In this document: positions 32,138 to 43,900 of the stretch, piece by piece | Layout: the number at the start of each line of letters is the position of its first letter | How positions within the stretch are numbered: the stretch's first letter is position 1 | From: Paramacrobiotus metropolitanus | Taxonomy: Eukaryota > Tardigrada > Eutardigrada > Parachela > Macrobiotidae | Assembly: GCF_019649055.1 (NCBI RefSeq) | Contig: NW_026570270.1 | Span: 434,001-498,000, forward strand | Length of the DNA stretch: 64,000 nt | Direction: 5' to 3' | Made by a program: the position numbers and the translations under genes | The notes under the pieces: model-generated | Database searches by the model: none | What the model was told of the DNA's origin: nothing | The model's input: the letters and a program-made list of their open reading frames with translations, nothing else

Positions 32138-32929
32138 TCACTTCCAATAGTTGTGGGGAATGCCACGCAGAACATGGCGCTGCCCAGCGATGTGCTTGCG
32201 CTTCTTCTTCGGTTTCTGGTCAGGACCGAAATTTTCGTCCACCCAGAGCATGTCCACAGGCAAGACTTTGACTGGATCCGGAAAATCCAGCTTGTGCTCT
32301 GCCCACCAGTCATCCAAATCTGAATCTGGCTCTTTCCAATCTTCAAGATTGCCAGATCCCCAGATATTTGGAACAGGCTCGTCATCATCCAAGGTGTACA
32401 AAATACGGCCACACGAACCCGGGCCATTATTCTCACACTCCACACAACAAAGCTCTTCTTCCATCACACGCTTGTTGTGTTCCAGCATGCGCTGATGACG
32501 CTCACGTGGAGTTTCCGGCGGGTTAAATAAGGATGGCAAGCCAAATTCCTTTCGAAGGCGTTCAGATGCTTCACGAAGGATAGGAGTGTCGGGATACAAA
32601 ATGAAACCGATCCTCAAGTAATACATCTGCATTTCCGACGCGCGAACTTTCTCGATCTCTAAAGCCACCTGAGCCTCAAAATCCAATGGCTCGGGTTCTG
32701 TAAAATTCAAGGCCATAATTTCGGAATGAGAGAGTTTACAAAGCTCCGAAATAGAAATATACGGGCCGTCCAAAGAACGCCAAAAGTACACAAACTCGGA
32801 AATGTGTTCCTGGTTCGCCAGAACATACGCAACAGAATCAGAAAATCTGACAAACTTACGGCGCTTCTTTTCATCTTGCTCAGCACAAATCATACGCCCG
32901 CGCTCGGATTTATAAAATTCCATCTCCAT
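32138..32929 (-). CDS. MEMEF ORF, unit 1: 263-aa acidic protein with basic C-terminus
   Basis: I recognise no family. The first 130 residues look globular and helical (FSDSVAYVLANQEHISEFVYF). A Cys cluster follows (CCVEC..GSCGR near residues 157-170) and might bind a metal. Then comes an acidic, Trp-rich stretch (DLDDWWAEHKLDFPDP) and a KPKKKRKH patch near residue 240 that fits a nuclear localisation signal. The copy in unit 2 differs by a 1-base indel in the last codons, which changes the C-terminus. Confidence 0.6.
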   Translation of the reverse strand: MEMEFYKSERGRMICAEQDEKKRRKFVRFSDSVAYVLANQEHISEFVYFWRSLDGPYISISELCKLSHSEIMALNFTEPEPLDFEAQVALEIEKVRASEMQMYYLRIGFILYPDTPILREASERLRKEFGLPSLFNPPETPRERHQRMLEHNKRVMEEELCCVECENNGPGSCGRILYTLDDDEPVPNIWGSGNLEDWKEPDSDLDDWWAEHKLDFPDPVKVLPVDMLWVDENFGPDQKPKKKRKHIAGQRHVLRGIPHNYWK

Positions 32930-33482
32930 TTTAAAAGAAAAGTGAAGAGTTTAAACCAGAGAGGCTATGAATAAGGTGAAAAGAGAAAGCTGCAAATCTG
33001 AACATGAAACGACTGTGCAGACCAAAAACAGCTGTGTGCACTCAAACTGCGACTGCCCTAACATTCGACTACATGCGGGCGGTTGATACAGTGACATAAT
33101 TGTTTACATGTTCAAACGTGAAGACTTCGCATTTTTAGACTGTCATTTGTGTGTTAAAATCGTTTTCTGTCGGATTATCTGCCAAATTCTGATTTTAAAC
33201 AACCGGAGAAATCTGATTTAAACCGATTTATTTCTGAACAGCCAAATCTGTGCTCCAGAGAATGAATGGTAAGCCACTTCATAGGAAAGCTGCACATAGC
33301 ACAGGCTGTAACAATAACGCTAAAGAGCTAATTGTAAACGGAAAACAGGTTCTGTACAAGATTCTATGAACTTGGAGTAAAATGCCCAACACTAAAGATA
33401 ATGCTCCTCCGTAAAACGAAAAATACAGAAGCTAAAATAAGAGAGCACTAAAACAGGGCTGTGATTGCAGGGGAAATCCTCA

Positions 33483-33698
33483 TTACACCGCAGCGCCCAT
33501 ATTGTCATCATCGTCATCACGGCGTGGGCGATGGCGTTTGGCGATCGAAGCATCCAATTTACCCGGACCCCGCTTCTCCTGTCCTTCATGTAACAGCCAA
33601 CGAGTTTGTTGCAATTGCTGCTGCTGTTGGGATGACGAGCGCGGATCCGCTGCATTCAGACGATCGAAATAGCGCTGCTCTGCTTCCAAGCGGTGATC
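33483..33698 (-). CDS. In-frame extension of the PYNPD ORF beyond an amber stop, unit 1
   Basis: Directly after the TAG of the PYNPD ORF the same frame stays open for about 70 codons: a Gln run, then RHRPRRDDDDD and the end. Its basic/acidic low-complexity nature matches the tail of paralogue ORF B, which has no stop at this point. Either the stop is read through or it has truncated the protein in this lineage. The same TAG is present in unit 2. Confidence 0.45.
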   Translation of the reverse strand, partial: DHRLEAEQRYFDRLNAADPRSSSQQQQQLQQTRWLLHEGQEKRGPGKLDASIAKRHRPRRDDDDDNMGAAV

Positions 33699-34331
33699 CT
33701 AGTCAATATTGGAAACCAATTCCTCAATATGTTGATTATACGCGTCCACGAGCGTAACAACGGCACCATGGTCTCCCGTTTCCCCGGGGACATAATCCAA
33801 CGCAGTGAGAAACTCGACGGGATTGCGCACCACATTGATGCCGAAGTTCCGACGGAGTTCGCAAACAATTTGCCCGATGAGCCATCCTTGGCGGAAGTCC
33901 ACCCGCAGGTAACGCAACAATGCATAGTGTGCGTCCTTTGACAAATCTAGAGTGTGAACAAAGCGGTTGTATTTATCCAACGTCATCTCCGATCCATTAT
34001 GGTAAATCTTGCCGCGGAAACGCAATCGAGTTTCGGGATGCAGCTCCACATAATCGGTGTCCGGATTGTAGGGACAATGAATCAAACCAGAAGGGGGAAT
34101 ATAACTCTTTCCTCCACGAGCGTAGTCGTGCGGAGACGGACGAAGGCCACAATCCACCATGCAATGGGACCATTCAAATGTTGGTTCAGGCCATCCAACA
34201 TGAGGATCGGGATACATTGGCGGCTGAACATCGGGCAGGACATCTGCCAAAACCTGCACTGAATCTTCCGAGGAACTCGTGGTATCCTCATGCTGATAAG
34301 AAGGATGTGACGGCACTTTCGGACGATGCAT
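33699..34331 (-). CDS. PYNPD ORF, unit 1: 210 aa
   Basis: The start is the ATG at 34331 (MHRPKVPSHPSYQHED). After a Ser/Asp-rich N-terminus comes GLIHCPYNPDTDY, then a helical domain (YALLRYLRVDFRQGWLIGQI..PVEFLTALDYV) related to ORF B. The duplication junction places the hydrophobic ORF of unit 2 in frame upstream, so 33699-34604 is one 301-codon frame; I take that fusion as a by-product of the duplication. Function unknown. Confidence 0.6.
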   Translation of the reverse strand: MHRPKVPSHPSYQHEDTTSSSEDSVQVLADVLPDVQPPMYPDPHVGWPEPTFEWSHCMVDCGLRPSPHDYARGGKSYIPPSGLIHCPYNPDTDYVELHPETRLRFRGKIYHNGSEMTLDKYNRFVHTLDLSKDAHYALLRYLRVDFRQGWLIGQIVCELRRNFGINVVRNPVEFLTALDYVPGETGDHGAVVTLVDAYNQHIEELVSNID

Positions 34332-34604
34332 TGCAGTGATATACAGTAACACGTGTGGTGAAACGCAATCTGAACAGAGGAGAAAACTAATCGTAAAACA
34401 ATAAAGGCAAAAGATAAAACGATACACCAAATCTACAATATGAGATCTCAGAAAAGAGAGACATGAGCGTACGAATAAAAGAATGAAAGCAAAAGAGATC
34501 ATACGCGTGTAGTGATGGATCTCGAGCATTTCGAACAAAACACCAGAGATTCTAGCGATAGTGGGCAAAATCCACCTCCAAAAGTCCACCAAATGATGCC
34601 ACAT
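34332..34604 (-). CDS. Small hydrophobic ORF, unit 2 (fused in frame to the PYNPD ORF)
   Basis: Same sequence as the 89-aa ORF at 31087-31356 up to SPHVL. It then runs through the duplication junction into the PYNPD ORF without a stop. TAATG coupling to the MSPPAN ORF is preserved at 34606-34602. Confidence 0.45.
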
Positions 34605-34786
34605 TAAGGAGTCTTAGGCGGGAGCTTAGACACGGCCTCCTTGACAGCAATTCTTCCACGCTCGAAACGTTGCTGAGCTTCTGTGCGTTCAGCCATCTTC
34701 TGCGCCACTATCTCCGTCCATGCCGTCACACGGGCTTCCAGCACCTGCTTGGCCGCTTTCTTCTTCTCATTAGCCGGCGGTGACAT
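34604..34786 (-). CDS. MSPPAN ORF, unit 2
   Basis: 60 codons with the same product as 31356-31538, including the TAATG overlap with the following ORF. Confidence 0.45.
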   Translation of the reverse strand: MSPPANEKKKAAKQVLEARVTAWTEIVAQKMAERTEAQQRFERGRIAVKEAVSKLPPKTP

Positions 34787-35332
34787 AGTGATTAAGAGAT
34801 AGAGACTATATCTCGAATTCCTCTGAGCAAAGTTTACGCGGCTAAATTTAGCAGAATAAAACACAGAAAACTGCAAACGATTGAATTTTAACAAAATTAC
34901 CAACTGGGATACATTCAGATTACGATTCTGACAACCGCCCACACACGGCGACCGCATACTTCGCAACCAGCGAAGTCCATCAAATGAGAGTGCCACCCGG
35001 CGGTAGGCTTGCCATTCCTTGTTTACCACACAGACTACCCTTGTTTGTAATTTTGAGACTGTTTTAATTTGTGTTACAATTTACCGAAAGCTATAAAAAT
35101 TACAGCGGTACCAGAAAAATTATTGGGCTACCGCATAATTCACAGAAAACGAAAGCCCTAACGATCAGGCTTATCACAACTGTTGAGAGGAGCAAACAGC
35201 GCTCATTTAGACATTAAAAACGCAGCAGCTAGAAAATTATACGCGATCAGCCGCGCCACGCTGAGACATCATTGAAAACGCACAAAAAGAGCAGAAAACA
35301 GCAAGAGATTTAAACAAAAGGGCCCATACAGT

Positions 35333-36175
35333 TTAGATCATCCCGCCGTGCTTTAGAAATACAAACGGCCGATCGGCAAAATCCTCACTTCCAATAGTTG
35401 TGGGAATGCCACGCAGAACATGGCGCTGCCCAGCGATGTGCTTGCGCTTCTTCTTCGGTTTCTGGTCAGGACCGAAATCTTCGTCCACCCAGAGCATGTC
35501 CACAGGCAAGACTTTGACTGGATCCGGAAAATCCAGCTTGTGCTCTGCCCACCAGTCATCCAAATCTGAATCTGGCTCTTTCCAATCTTCAAGATTGCCA
35601 GATCCCCAGATATTTGGAACAGGCTCGTCATCATCCAAGGTGTACAAAATACGGCCACACGAACCCGGGCCATTATTCTCACACTCCACACAACAAAGCT
35701 CTTCTTCCATCACACGCTTGTTGTGTTCCAGCATGCGCTGATGACGCTCACGTGGAGTTTCCGGCGGGTTAAATAAGGATGGCAAGCCAAATTCCTTTCG
35801 AAGGCGTTCAGATGCTTCACGAAGGATAGGAGTGTCGGGATACAAAATGAAACCGATCCTCAAGTAATACATCTGCATTTCCGACGCGCGAACTTTCTCG
35901 ATCTCTAAAGCCACCTGAGCCTCAAAATCCAATGGCTCGGGTTCTGTAAAATTCAAGGCCATAATTTCGGAATGAGAGAGTTTACAAAGCTCCGAAATAG
36001 AAATATACGGGCCGTCCAAAGAACGCCAAAAGTACACAAACTCGGAAATGTGTTCCTGGTTCGCCAGAACATACGCAACAGAATCAGAAAATCTGACAAA
36101 CTTACGGCGCTTCTTTTCATCTTGCTCAGCACAAATCATACGCCCGCGCTCGGATTTATAAAATTCCATCTCCAT
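35333..36175 (-). CDS. MEMEF ORF, unit 2: 280 aa
   Basis: Near-identical to 32138-32929 over about 257 residues, apart from one N/D change before the KPKKKRKH patch. One G fewer at about 35401-35404 (TGGGAATG against TGGGGAATG in unit 1) shifts the frame, so this copy ends 17 residues later with a different tail. One of the two ends must be derived or a sequencing error. Confidence 0.6.
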   Translation of the reverse strand: MEMEFYKSERGRMICAEQDEKKRRKFVRFSDSVAYVLANQEHISEFVYFWRSLDGPYISISELCKLSHSEIMALNFTEPEPLDFEAQVALEIEKVRASEMQMYYLRIGFILYPDTPILREASERLRKEFGLPSLFNPPETPRERHQRMLEHNKRVMEEELCCVECENNGPGSCGRILYTLDDDEPVPNIWGSGNLEDWKEPDSDLDDWWAEHKLDFPDPVKVLPVDMLWVDEDFGPDQKPKKKRKHIAGQRHVLRGIPTTIGSEDFADRPFVFLKHGGMI

Positions 36176-36728
36176 TTTAAAAGAAAAGTGAAGAGTTTAA
36201 ACCAGAGAGGCTATGAATAAGGTGAAAAGAGAAAGCTGCAAATCTGAACATGAAACGACTGTGCAGACCAAAAACAGCTGTGTGCACTCAAACTGCGACT
36301 GCCCTAACATTCGACTACATGCGGGCGGTTGATACAGTGACATAATTGTTTACATGTTCAAACGTGAAGACTTCGCATTTTTAGACTGTCATTTGTGTGT
36401 TAAAATCGTTTTCTGTCGGATTATCTGCCAAATTCTGATTTTAAACAACCGGAGAAATCTGATTTAAACCGATTTATTTCTGAACAGCCAAATCTGTGCT
36501 CCAGAGAATGAATGGTAAGCCACTTCATAGGAAAGCTGCACATAGCACAGGCTGTAACAATAACGCTAAAGAGCTAATTGTAAACGGAAAACAGGTTCTG
36601 TACAAGATTCTATGAACTTGGAGTAAAATGCCCAACACTAAAGATAATGCTCCTCCGTAAAACGAAAAATACAGAAGCTAAAATAAGAGAGCACTAAAAC
36701 AGGGCTGTTATTGCAGGGGAAATCCTCA

Positions 36729-36944
36729 TTACACCGCAGCGCCCATATTATCATCATCGTCATCACGGCGTGGGCGATGGCGTTTGGCGATCGAAGCATC
36801 CAATTTACCCGGACCCCGCTTCTCCTGTCCTTCATGTAACAGCCAACGAGTTTGTTGCAATTGCTGCTGCTGTTGGGATGACGAGCGCGGATCCGCTGCA
36901 TTCAGACGATCGAAATAGCGCTGCTCTGCTTCCAAGCGGTGATC
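36729..36944 (-). CDS. In-frame extension beyond the amber stop, unit 2
   Basis: Same arrangement as 33483-33698: TAG, then an open Gln-rich and Arg/Asp-rich stretch in the same frame. Confidence 0.45.
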   Translation of the reverse strand, partial: DHRLEAEQRYFDRLNAADPRSSSQQQQQLQQTRWLLHEGQEKRGPGKLDASIAKRHRPRRDDDDDNMGAAV

Positions 36945-37577
36945 CTAGTCAATATTGGAAACCAATTCCTCAATATGTTGATTATACGCGTCCACGAGCG
37001 TAACAACGGCACCATGGTCTCCCGTTTCCCCGGGGACATAATCCAACGCAGTGAGAAACTCGACGGGATTGCGCACCACATTGATGCCGAAGTTCCGACG
37101 GAGTTCGCAAACAATTTGCCCGATGAGCCATCCTTGGCGGAAGTCCACCCGCAGGTAACGCAACAATGCATAGTGTGCGTCCTTTGACAAATCTAGAGTG
37201 TGAACAAAGCGGTTGTATTTATCCAACGTCATCTCCGATCCATTATGGTAAATCTTGCCGCGGAAACGCAATCGAGTTTCGGGATGCAGCTCCACATAAT
37301 CGGTGTCCGGATTGTAGGGATAATGAATCAAACCAGAAGGGGGAATATAACTCTTTCCTCCACGAGCGTAGTCGTGCGGAGACGGACGAAGGCCACAATC
37401 CACCATGCGATGGGACCATTCAAATGTTGGTTCAGGCCATCCAACATGAGGATCGGGATACATTGGCGGCTGAACATCGGGCAGGACATCTGCCAAAACC
37501 TGCACTGAATCTTCCGAGGAACTCGTGGTATCCTCATGCTGATAAGAAGGATGTGACGGCACTTTCGGACGATGCAT
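36945..37577 (-). CDS. PYNPD ORF, unit 2: 210 aa
   Basis: Same protein as 33699-34331 with a few substitutions (HRM for HCM, HYP for HCP). Here only a short open stretch, not the hydrophobic ORF, precedes the ATG, so this copy shows the arrangement before the duplication. It is the first accessory ORF after gag-pol. Confidence 0.6.
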   Translation of the reverse strand: MHRPKVPSHPSYQHEDTTSSSEDSVQVLADVLPDVQPPMYPDPHVGWPEPTFEWSHRMVDCGLRPSPHDYARGGKSYIPPSGLIHYPYNPDTDYVELHPETRLRFRGKIYHNGSEMTLDKYNRFVHTLDLSKDAHYALLRYLRVDFRQGWLIGQIVCELRRNFGINVVRNPVEFLTALDYVPGETGDHGAVVTLVDAYNQHIEELVSNID

Positions 37578-37594
37578 TGCAGTGATATACAGTA

Positions 37595-37924
37595 ATTTTA
37601 ACCACAAATTCGGTGTATAAAAAGAGCAAACTCAGACGAGACTGAAGGCGAATTGACGACTAATGCTGATCTTACAGGTATGAATATCATTTGCGGCCAG
37701 CTATCAGCAGCTTTCCTACAGCTGTTTGCAGAAAGAGCAACGAACGCTACTACGTCACCGCGGACTGTCCAATGGCGACTATACACACTCAATCTGTACG
37801 TACAAGCGACTTTGGGAATTTTCCAGACAGCTTGGGTGCATTGAAGGTAAAATTTCAATTCTTAAAATTCAAAAATAAAATAAAATAAAATAAATGTACA
37901 AATTTACACGGCCGCTCAGCTTGT
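37595..37924. other. Spacer between gag-pol and the accessory block
   Basis: No gene. An AAATAAAATAAAATAAAATA run lies at about 37875-37893, just beyond the gag-pol stop in element orientation. Confidence 0.45.
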
Positions 37925-40900
37925 TTAATCGTTATTGCATAAGGTACAGATTTTTATGAAATTAACACAATCACGCCTCATTTCCGGCCAGAAGAGACGA
38001 AGACTTCTATACAAGTAATCATACGGCGTAATATTACTGTTATACTTATGCAACAACCGCCGATTTACAGACTCAACTAAGATTTTACGCCACTGATAAG
38101 GAATGAGAATTTTAGGTACCCTTTTTGCAATGTCCTGTTTTTCTCCATAATGGCAAATAATGCCGTTTACTTTTAGAACTAAAGGAAGATGCCAGGCCGC
38201 GTATGCAGTTTCCTCAAGAGTGCAATCTCCATCAACAACGGCGTCCCACAACATCAAGTCACTACACTCCATTTGTCGATACTTCCAGAATTCCTGCTTA
38301 TCAAGGGCGTCATCGGATATTACGCCTTGTGGCCAGAACTGCTCAATTGGACGTGCCCAAGCCGGAACTGGAAGAATTCTGTCTTCCACAACTGCTAAAG
38401 AAGTTTTTGCTGGCTGCGCCGGCCCAATCTCCATTGCGTTACAGGTAATTGACGAAGTATGACTGGCCAATGGTTCAGCTGGTTCGGATTGACCCCCTCC
38501 CGGCTGGGATACATTCAGAATAGCCGTTTCTCTATCATTTGTGGCCATGCGCTTTTTAGCATCAGCCGACGGGTCTCTTTTACGCTTTTTGTCGTTCATC
38601 TGGTTTACAAGTCTTTCCACAGGTTTCACCACACGCCCGGAGCGGGTTTTAAGCAATGGAACCGCTTCCATCTGATTATCCAGATATTCCGCATACTCAG
38701 CATCAAGGCGCGACGATGCTGAATCGACAGACGGGATCACCGGCGGCGGCGCGGGCGCCTCAACTAGTTCATCGGGGCATTCCTTCTCCACACAGTCAAG
38801 CAACTTCGGTAAGTGCTCATCTTGTAGAATAGTATCGACATCGCGAAAGTTATACGGCTTTAGACGGCTGACATGGACTGTGTCAGTTTTGACGTTCCCA
38901 CGCCTGCTACTCTTAACTACGTAATGCACTGGCCCTGACTGACGAACGATTTCCCATCCAGCAGTCCAACGGGGCATAAGGGATGGATTCTTCCCCACTT
39001 TTCTGTGAAGTACGTACACCAGAACCTGATCTCCCGGTTTATACGATACATGCGAAATATTTGCATCGTATCGAATTTTGTCCTTAAGTTTATGGCGAAA
39101 CTCTTCTGCATTCACCAAGTCCAAGGCCTCACCAAGGCCACGCTGCATCTGCTGTACATATACGTGAGCGGGAATTACGAAATCCTCTTCAAATGGCAAG
39201 AAGTTATTTATCGGTAAGCGCATCTCGGTGCCGTGCATCATGAAGAATGGTGAACGGCCCGTTCGCTCCACAACCTTACTGTTAAAGGCAGCACAGAGTG
39301 CTGGGAGAAATATATCCCAGTCACTTTGCTGCTCATTAACATACTTCGCCAACGCCTTTTTGATTTCCCCTACACGTTTTTCAACAAGACCGTCACCCTG
39401 CTGGTGGCCTGACGCCGTCGGTGCGTGAGCAACACCAGCGAGAGCGAGAAGCTCCCGAAACATTTCCGACATAAAATTACTGCCACGGTCTGAAGTGATG
39501 TGTACAGGCATACCAAAGACTGTCAGTATGCGGCGATAAAAGAACAACGCCAATGTGGCAGCGTCATTTCTCTCGACTGCCTCAGCCACAATGTATTTGC
39601 TCCCGTAATCTACTGCAATAATTATATTTTTGTTTCCAGATTCCGTCGTTGGGAGGGCCGGGGCAACGTCAATTGCCCAAACTAACCGAGGAGGAACGGT
39701 CGGGTTTGACTGGAGAGCGCCGGCCGGTGCCGTAGCGAGAGGATTTTGTGCAAGGCACGCCGGGCAAGAGGCACAATAACTTTTAACAGACTCGAACATA
39801 CGGGGCCAATAAAAATACTTGTACATCCTTTTATAGGTGGCCAGGACGCCCAAATGTGCCGCTAACGGAGAATCATGGTTATCCTGAAGGAACTGAAGCC
39901 GCCAGTGAACAGGTACATACATGCAGTAATAGATCTTCCGGTTTAATTCGAACTTGTAGTATACAACGCCCTGTTTCACTACAAATTTGTTTAGGTGTAA
40001 TTTCTCGTGCTCTGACATTTTTTCCTTTTTGTTTTCTAGGAGCAATCGCCATCGGACGATCCGGGCATCGCGAGACTGCTCCTCAGCCCAATGAGAGGCT
40101 TTATCATCCGTAATCAACTTTTGAACTTTATCGGCGTCGAAGGCTTGCATATCTTCTTGAGAGACTGCCTTCACCTCGGCTGACATCATTTCGAACCGGA
40201 TATCCACATAATCTCTCTCCAAAACCGCAAAGCAACATTCGATCATCGCTGCATCGCCGGCGAAAGGGTAAGTTTGCCTATAGTCAAATTCAATATCCGA
40301 GTCATCCGAGTCGGGTTCCGGTTGCTCTCCTGGATTTCTGCTCAAGGCGTCAGCAATAACGTTCTCTTTGCCAGGTATGTGAACAGGTTTAGTGTTAAAT
40401 TGCTGGATATATAGCGCCCAGCGCCCGAGGCGGCCAGCGGCATCGCGCATATTATTGAGAAAGACCAGCGCCTGGTGATCAGTTTGGACTTCGAACTGGT
40501 AGTCCGATAAGTAGTGTTTCCATTTTTTAAGAGCACAAATAACCGCATAAGCTTCAAGCTCAGTAGGGAAATACAGTCTTTTCTGTGTTTCAGTCAACTT
40601 GCGGCTTAGGTATGCAATAGGACGCCAGTTGGTCGGCACATCCGTCGGTTTGTCCCTGGAGCATTGCATGAGAACAGCCCCCACAGCGATTGTGCTGGCG
40701 TCCACGATAACTCGCGACAAAGCCTCTGGATCATAACGGGCCAAGACCGGCGCCGTTACCAAGGCCTCCTTTAATTGTTCCACAGCCCTACACTGATCAG
40801 TTCCCCACTCAAAGGTAACTTTTTTAGGAATTAACTTTTGAAGCGGCTCCGCGATTTCTTGAAAGTTTTTAATAAATTGACGATAATATCCTACCATGCC

Positions 40901-43900
40901 CAGGAACCGTAATATGTCTTTTTTGTCTTTTATAGGGCCGAATTCCTTAACCGCCTGGATTTTCTCTGGATCCGTACTTATACCAAATTGATCGACCGTA
41001 TGACCCAAAAAGGTAATCGAATTTACGAATAATTCTGTCTTTTCAGGATTAATGGTCCAGCCGCATTCCTGGAGCCGCAGGAAAAGCTCCTGTAAGTCTC
41101 GCACGTGATCAGCCAGGTTTTTACTGAAGACAATAATGTCATCAATAAAAACCAACACATTCCTCCACTTCATGTTTGCAAGCGTCAAATCCAAGGCGCG
41201 CTGGAAAGCCGAAGGCGCGTCCTTCATCCCAAAAGGTAAGACTTTGTATTGAAACGTGAAGTCTTCACCAACCATTGTGGTTTTACATCTGTCTTCCGGT
41301 TTAATCTTTATTTGCCAAAATCCACTCTTTAAATCGATTTTACTAAAGACCGTAGCTTTATCCAACGCGTTTAAAATGTCGTCAACTCTGGGAAGCGGGT
41401 AACTGCTGCCCATTAACCGTTCGTTTAATTTACGAAAATCCACGGTTAATCGCCGAGATTTATCCTTCTTTTTTACGATGCAAATAGGACTGCCCCACGC
41501 CGAATTTGTTGGCTCAATGATACCGTCTTTAATCATTTCCTGTGTTTTAGCCTGAAGCCACTTCCTATCTTCAAACGATGTCCGGTACGGAGGAGTTCTA
41601 ACCGGCAAACTGGTGCCTGTATCCACGGAGTGCTCATAAATGGTACAGCATCCCACTGGACGCGCTTTAGTCGGTAAGACTGACTTTGCCTGATAAAATA
41701 TGGCTTTCAATTCATCCTTACTTGGACAAATGTCTCCAACTTTAATTTTTGCGAAAGTTTCCTCTGTTTCAGGATCAACAGCACTGACGGCGGGTGGCGG
41801 CAACTGCATGGCCACACATTCATGGATTTTCCCCGGCACTGGAATGCCTTCCTCCTTACTGGGAATGTCACCAATCGCCTCTTGACAATTCTCCTGGAAC
41901 TCCGGAGAGTCCATCTGATAAACCGCATCAACAAGCGCAACTTCGCCAAGGTTAGTTTCTTCGTTTAAAACCAGCGGTTTGTCAGACACATTAACGACGC
42001 AGACTCGACAATTTCCGTATTCGTTTAGCGTTAAAACGCCGTCCAGTAATATCGCATTCTTGTTTGATTCAGGAATTTTTCCTTCGTAGAGAAAGGGCTG
42101 AGTATATAAATACTCATCCTGGAACTCCATAAACTGTTCATCAGACATGAACGTTGTTGCACGAATAATTCCCTGCGAATGGGGCTGGATAATAACCGGC
42201 GAAGCTGGAAACAGCTCCATTTTGAAGCAATCAATCGGACCGGGTTCTGGCTCGAAGCGGTAAATATCATGTTCTACCGAATTAACTTCAACCTGTGCTT
42301 GTGCCTGTTTCAGATGGGCGTCCCTGTACGCCAGCTCGATGACATCCTTCGAATACACGCAAGCCGGAATATCTGTGGACTCACGGACGTACTGAGACCG
42401 TTTGGGCAAATTTTTAGCCACCGGCTGTTGTACTACCAGTGCTGGCTGCACTGTCTCAGCTGACATCTGGCTTGCAGCCTCGCGCTCTGCATACTCCCGC
42501 CGAATTCTGCGGCTGTAACTGGACTTTTTACGCCTGGGCGAGCTTCTTCCTGAACCTTCCAGTGACGGTTCATAATTTCCCACGGTTGGTTGGACTAGAC
42601 TGACAGCTGCAGATTCACTCAATGCTTTTTGTTTCTGAATTTCATTCCAGATTTTCCACTGTTCATTCATATTAACATTTGTCGAGACATCGTAGGTCGC
42701 TCTGACATCCTCTGAAACGAACTCAGACGGCTTCGGCGGCGGTGAGTTACTAATCATTTGAGAATTTATTTCCCTTTGCTTCTCCGCTTGTTTATCTTCG
42801 TAGGAAACCGGACACGGGCCGATGTTAATGGGCTTCATGCTTTCCGCGGGGATAAAGCTACCATTCTCGAATTCACCTGCTGGTGCCGGGTTATCCACAG
42901 AAAAGGTAACTTTACGTTTTCCTGTAGCTCTCTGTGCGTGTAATTGCTCCGTGCGTTTCAAGGTTTCAAAATGCCGGCGATCATTAATCGAGTTTCGACA
43001 GACATCGCAGTTCTTTTCATAGCGTTCGATTTCAATTATACAATCAGGCCAGTAAAATAATTTCACCAAGTACGGATATAGCTTTTCATGCCGGCCATAC
43101 GCTTGCTTATGAATTAAGATTTCGTGGAACCAGGCAATTAATTTCTGTCGCCATTGGTGCGGTACGTAAATCCGTGGGCAAGCGCCGGAGTGATCAGGCA
43201 CTCTACATAATATTCCTTCACAAATGATAAACCGATTTATTTCATACTTGGTAAAATTTGTATTAGCGTGCGACGGCTTTTTGTACATCTTGTACCACAT
43301 CCGGCTATCAACACACTGCTGTTGGGTTTCACGCCAAAACTGTGGGTCACGAAATCTTTTTTCTGAAGGGAAGAGCTGCTTATCCTGTGGCCTGTCCATC
43401 GGCGTCATCCACTTCTTCAACTCTGGATTACGTGCCATGTAAGACGGATAATCGTGGACTTCATCGACATCTCTGCGGTCGCGCTCTACCGGTATGACAT
43501 TAAGCAATTTATTATCCATACTCAGACACTCCACTGACTTTGATGATTTGTCTAGCACGCCCATATACAGGTATTTCGCAGCCGGATGGTGCTTCAAAAC
43601 CGAATCCATTGACGAAATTTGAATTGGCAGTTGCAGGGAATCATCACCCCCACGAACTTGACTGGAGCCAGAGTTAAGCACAGGACTAATCAGTACCGCA
43701 GGTGAGGTACTTGGGCTGCTTGCCGGCGACGGCTGTACAGCCTTTTCCTTTCTAATTGGCGGTTGGGAAGACGCCTGTTCTCTCCCCCGCGAACTAGACT
43801 GGATATTATTTACAATTATTTCACCGCCTCCCCCACGAACTTGACTTGGTACTGGGTTTTTCTCCGGCTTAATCTCTTGCTTAATTGCAGGACGAACGGG

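Larger units (their letters stand above)
31100..34347 (-). repeat. Internal tandem duplication, unit 1 (3.25 kb)
   Basis: Matches 34348-37594 nearly base for base; the offset is 3,248 bp at the left end and drops by one or two bases across single-base gaps. I noticed only a handful of substitutions (for example GACAATGAATC/GATAATGAATC) and homopolymer indels. Each unit holds the hydrophobic ORF, the MSPPAN ORF, the MEMEF ORF and the PYNPD ORF. Confidence 0.92.
34348..37594 (-). repeat. Internal tandem duplication, unit 2 (3.25 kb)
   Basis: Second copy of 31100-34347. The junction reads ATACAGT|AACACGTG, joining the right end of unit 1 to the left end of unit 2. Confidence 0.92.

Noticed and set aside
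33461-34339. Plus-strand frames of 98-139 codons opposite the PYNPD ORF (and copies at 36.7-37.6 kb)
   Set aside because: They are shadows of the minus-strand genes: same boundaries in both duplicate units and no independent motif.
19739-37594. Polinton/Maverick virus-like element in the 19-37 kb region
   Set aside because: No protein-primed DNA polymerase, packaging ATPase, capsid or retroviral-like integrase of its own was seen in the accessory region, and the outer boundaries are LTRs.
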